NCBI GenBank assembly: GCA_030424595.1
Contig: JAUHWG010000003.1
Span: forward strand, 310,001 to 374,000
Reading direction: 5' to 3'
Length of the DNA: 64,000 nt
Origin: Polyangia bacterium
GTDB lineage: Bacteria > Myxococcota_A > Polyangia > Nannocystales > Nannocystaceae
The position numbers and the translations under genes are program-made. Under the pieces are notes generated by a model, which was not told where the DNA came from, made no database searches, and saw only the letters and a program-made list of their open reading frames with translations. How positions within the stretch are numbered: the stretch's first letter is position 1; every line of letters begins with the position of its first letter. This document shows, one piece after another, positions 62,079-64,000 of this stretch.

Positions 62079-63775
62079 TGCGGGATGTGCTCTCGGCTCG
62101 CTCCTTCTGTGGACTCACCGCGCCGGTGTTGGGGCTGGTCCTCGCGGGGGGCTGCCTTCATGAGAACTGGGCGGGTTACGACGCTCTCTATCAGGACTCG
62201 TCGTCGTCGTCGTCGACGCTCGGAGCAGGGTCGGGGGAGACCACGGTCAGCTCGATCACGATCACTGGATCGGCGTCCGCGAGCGACTCTGGGCCAGGTA
62301 CGACAGATGGATCCACGACGACCGGCAGCGAGACCACGGACGCGACCACCGAGGATGTCGCCGATGATCCACCTGCGATCCTAGACGTCGCCGTCGATCC
62401 GCCAGAGATCGTGCTCAACGGGCCTGTGACGGTGCGAGTCACTGCCGAGGGGTGCGATGGCGTTCGCATGCGCCTCGCGAGCGGCTTGGATGTCGACCTG
62501 GCAGAGGTCGAGCCGGGGAGTTTCGAGGGGGATGTGGCCGTTCTCACCGGTCTCGACAACGGCCCACAGTCGGCCTGGCTGACGCCCTGGCGAGGCGACG
62601 TCGAGGGGAAGAAGCGCAAGGCCTCCTACCAAGTGAGCCTTCCCGAGCCGGGCTCTGAGATCCGCTGGGGGGTCGACGTCGATGTCGTCGGCAAAGGGTG
62701 GGTCGTCGCGATGGAGACGCTCCAGACCGGAGATGTGATCGAGCTCGGGACCCGGCTTGATGCGGACGAGAAAAATCGCTGCTACATGCGCCGATGGAGC
62801 GTTGGCGGCGAGTGGGACCCGTCCGATGTCGTCGCCGTGCTCCCCAGCGAAGAGTGCGAAGCCGTCGACCTCGCGGTCGGGGAGGGCGGGACGATCCACC
62901 CGCTCGTGACGCGGAAGGTCAACGCGGACACAAAGATCTGGTGGTTGGGGGACATCGCCTCCTGGGGTAGCGCTCCGCTGACGTTGGCGATGGGCTCGAT
63001 CGGTGAGGAGGCGAAGGCCCTCGCCGAGCGAGACGGAACGCTGGCGCTCTGCGGCGCTGTGCCGAGCGGCTACGGCGATCTTGACGGTATCGTCCGGCGC
63101 TTCGAGCCCGGAGAGCCTGACGTCTCGCGGACGTTTGACTACGTCAATCCGGAAAAGATCGAGCAGAAGCACTCCTTCGTTGACAACCCCGAGGACTGCC
63201 TCTTCACGGATGAGGATCGCGTGCTCATCGTCGGTGACGTCACAGGGCCTCACACAGATGATGAGACCTTGACGAGTCGGCGGTTCGCTCTGTCTCTCGA
63301 TCCGGGGTCTGTGGAGGAACTCGACTTTATCGTCCCAGAGTCCGGAGTCTCACCACAGAGCTTCGCGACGGCCCTGGTGCGCGGCGTTGACGAGCAAGTC
63401 TTCGCGACCGGCTATGTCTGCGGAGACCCCTGCTTGGTCGTCGAGGGCAAGCTTTGGCTCATGGATGAAAAGGGGAACGGAGGCTGGTCGACATCGCTGG
63501 GCCTCTACGCGGAGCCGCTCCTCGCACCGCAGTCCCTAGGGGGGAGCGAGGTGGGCTACGTGGTCGTCGGTAGCGGTGGCCAGATCGGGGACGACGACTC
63601 GTTCTCGCTGCGCGCCTTCACGCCCAACAGCAACCAGCCAGTATGGTCTTACTCACGCATGGACCCGTTCCAGACGCACATCACTTTCGCTGTGGCGATG
63701 GGCCCGTACGGGGAGGTCTACGCAGGGGGACTCGGGTCGAGCGCGTACCCGGCGATCGCTCGCGTGGGTAGCTGA
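62078..63775 (+). CDS. lipoprotein with Ser/Thr-rich linker and propeller-like domain
   Basis: The protein has 565 residues; its ATG overlaps the previous stop (TGATG). Lipoprotein signal LGLVLAGGC, a Ser/Thr/Gly-rich linker of about 60 residues, an Ig-like segment (PPEIVLNGPVTVRVTAEGC), then about 380 residues with propeller-type repeats (EIRWGVDVDVVGKGWVVAME, VYAGGLGSSAYPAIARVGS). It resembles the lipoprotein at 11112-12512. It is the last gene of the kinase operon and may be the outer sensor or target of the kinase. Confidence 0.78.
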   Translation: MRDVLSARSFCGLTAPVLGLVLAGGCLHENWAGYDALYQDSSSSSSTLGAGSGETTVSSITITGSASASDSGPGTTDGSTTTGSETTDATTEDVADDPPAILDVAVDPPEIVLNGPVTVRVTAEGCDGVRMRLASGLDVDLAEVEPGSFEGDVAVLTGLDNGPQSAWLTPWRGDVEGKKRKASYQVSLPEPGSEIRWGVDVDVVGKGWVVAMETLQTGDVIELGTRLDADEKNRCYMRRWSVGGEWDPSDVVAVLPSEECEAVDLAVGEGGTIHPLVTRKVNADTKIWWLGDIASWGSAPLTLAMGSIGEEAKALAERDGTLALCGAVPSGYGDLDGIVRRFEPGEPDVSRTFDYVNPEKIEQKHSFVDNPEDCLFTDEDRVLIVGDVTGPHTDDETLTSRRFALSLDPGSVEELDFIVPESGVSPQSFATALVRGVDEQVFATGYVCGDPCLVVEGKLWLMDEKGNGGWSTSLGLYAEPLLAPQSLGGSEVGYVVVGSGGQIGDDDSFSLRAFTPNSNQPVWSYSRMDPFQTHITFAVAMGPYGEVYAGGLGSSAYPAIARVGS

Positions 63776-63777
63776 GA

Positions 63778-64000
63778 TCACTTCGGGATAGTCGGCTCGC
63801 ACATTTCCTGAACGAGGTCCGTCGCCTGGTCGAAGATCGGACCGTAGTCCGGGGCCAACCTGTCCGCCAGGAGGTGCTCGGCAAACATCGTCGTGAGCTG
63901 GCAGGGATAGTTGTCGAGCGGGTTGCAGTCCGGCTGGGTGAAGTTCAGTGCGAGCACAGAGGAGGCATCGCCATTCTTGGCCTCGACGATGATGTCGTAC
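63778..64000 (-). CDS. hypothetical protein, C-terminal part (5' end outside window)
   Basis: The minus strand is open from the window edge to a TGA at 63778-63780 (73 codons). It reads 'YDIIVEAKNGDASSVLALNF', 'TQPDCNPLDNYPCQLTTMFA' and 'VQEMCEPTIPK'. Three Cys and the acidic character suggest a secreted or periplasmic protein. No family is recognised. It converges with the kinase operon. Confidence 0.6.
   Translation of the reverse strand, partial: YDIIVEAKNGDASSVLALNFTQPDCNPLDNYPCQLTTMFAEHLLADRLAPDYGPIFDQATDLVQEMCEPTIPK

Overview
The window looks like chromosomal DNA from a large-genome, high-GC myxobacterium (Myxococcota). The best guess is the Nannocystales/Polyangiales side, but no rRNA or ribosomal gene is present to prove it. 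The reasons are very high GC with strong GC3 bias, five Hanks-type Ser/Thr protein kinases in 64 kb, two ECF sigma factors of equal length, many lipoproteins with Ser/Thr-rich linkers, DUF4215-type and other Cys-rich repeats, a DUF1552 protein and a formylglycine-generating-enzyme-like lipoprotein.

Layout. 0-25 kb: end of a DUF1552 gene, a membrane protein, an M19-like dipeptidase lipoprotein with Cys-rich tails, a WD40 kinase with sixteen perfectly phased repeats, a beta-lactamase-fold lipoprotein, a sigma/kinase pair, an HrpB-like helicase, a DoxX/HTTM-like membrane protein, a TPR kinase and an FGE-like lipoprotein. 25-31.5 kb: a self-regulated TetR/epimerase pair, and an RND pump with its adaptor but no outer-membrane channel. 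31.6-38 kb: a graveyard of gene ends (DUF3494, PP2C, FG-GAP, IS91-family transposase, a twice-frameshifted DUF4215 gene) around an OmpA-type lipoprotein and two hypothetical genes. One of these is split at a C8 tract.

38.2-45.5 kb is an integrative element: ParA plus a small RHH-like partner, excisionase, tyrosine integrase, then cargo. The cargo is built in modules. A low-GC gene encodes a RelA/SpoT synthetase domain with intact catalytic motifs and a C-terminal HEPN-like R-x4-H motif. It is followed directly by a decayed integrase fragment, then by an inverted AbiJ-NTD3/PD-(D/E)XK nuclease gene, then by a truncated excisionase and a second full integrase closely related to the first. The repeated integrase/cargo arrangement suggests a site that collects anti-phage cargo. 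This is the most interesting part of the window.

45.8-53.3 kb: a subtilisin, a small beta-rich protein, a trypsin-like lipoprotein, a TPR kinase and a divergent ECF sigma factor. Relics on both sides show that the small protein/kinase/protease cassette was once tandemly duplicated. 53.6-58 kb: a three-gene operon of unknown function (exported protein with a likely beta-barrel end, small protein, lipoprotein). 58.2-58.95 kb: remains of a TniA/TniB-type transposon. 59.4-63.8 kb: a tightly coupled kinase/membrane protein/propeller lipoprotein operon, followed by a partial gene on the opposite strand.

No tRNA, rRNA or CRISPR array was seen.
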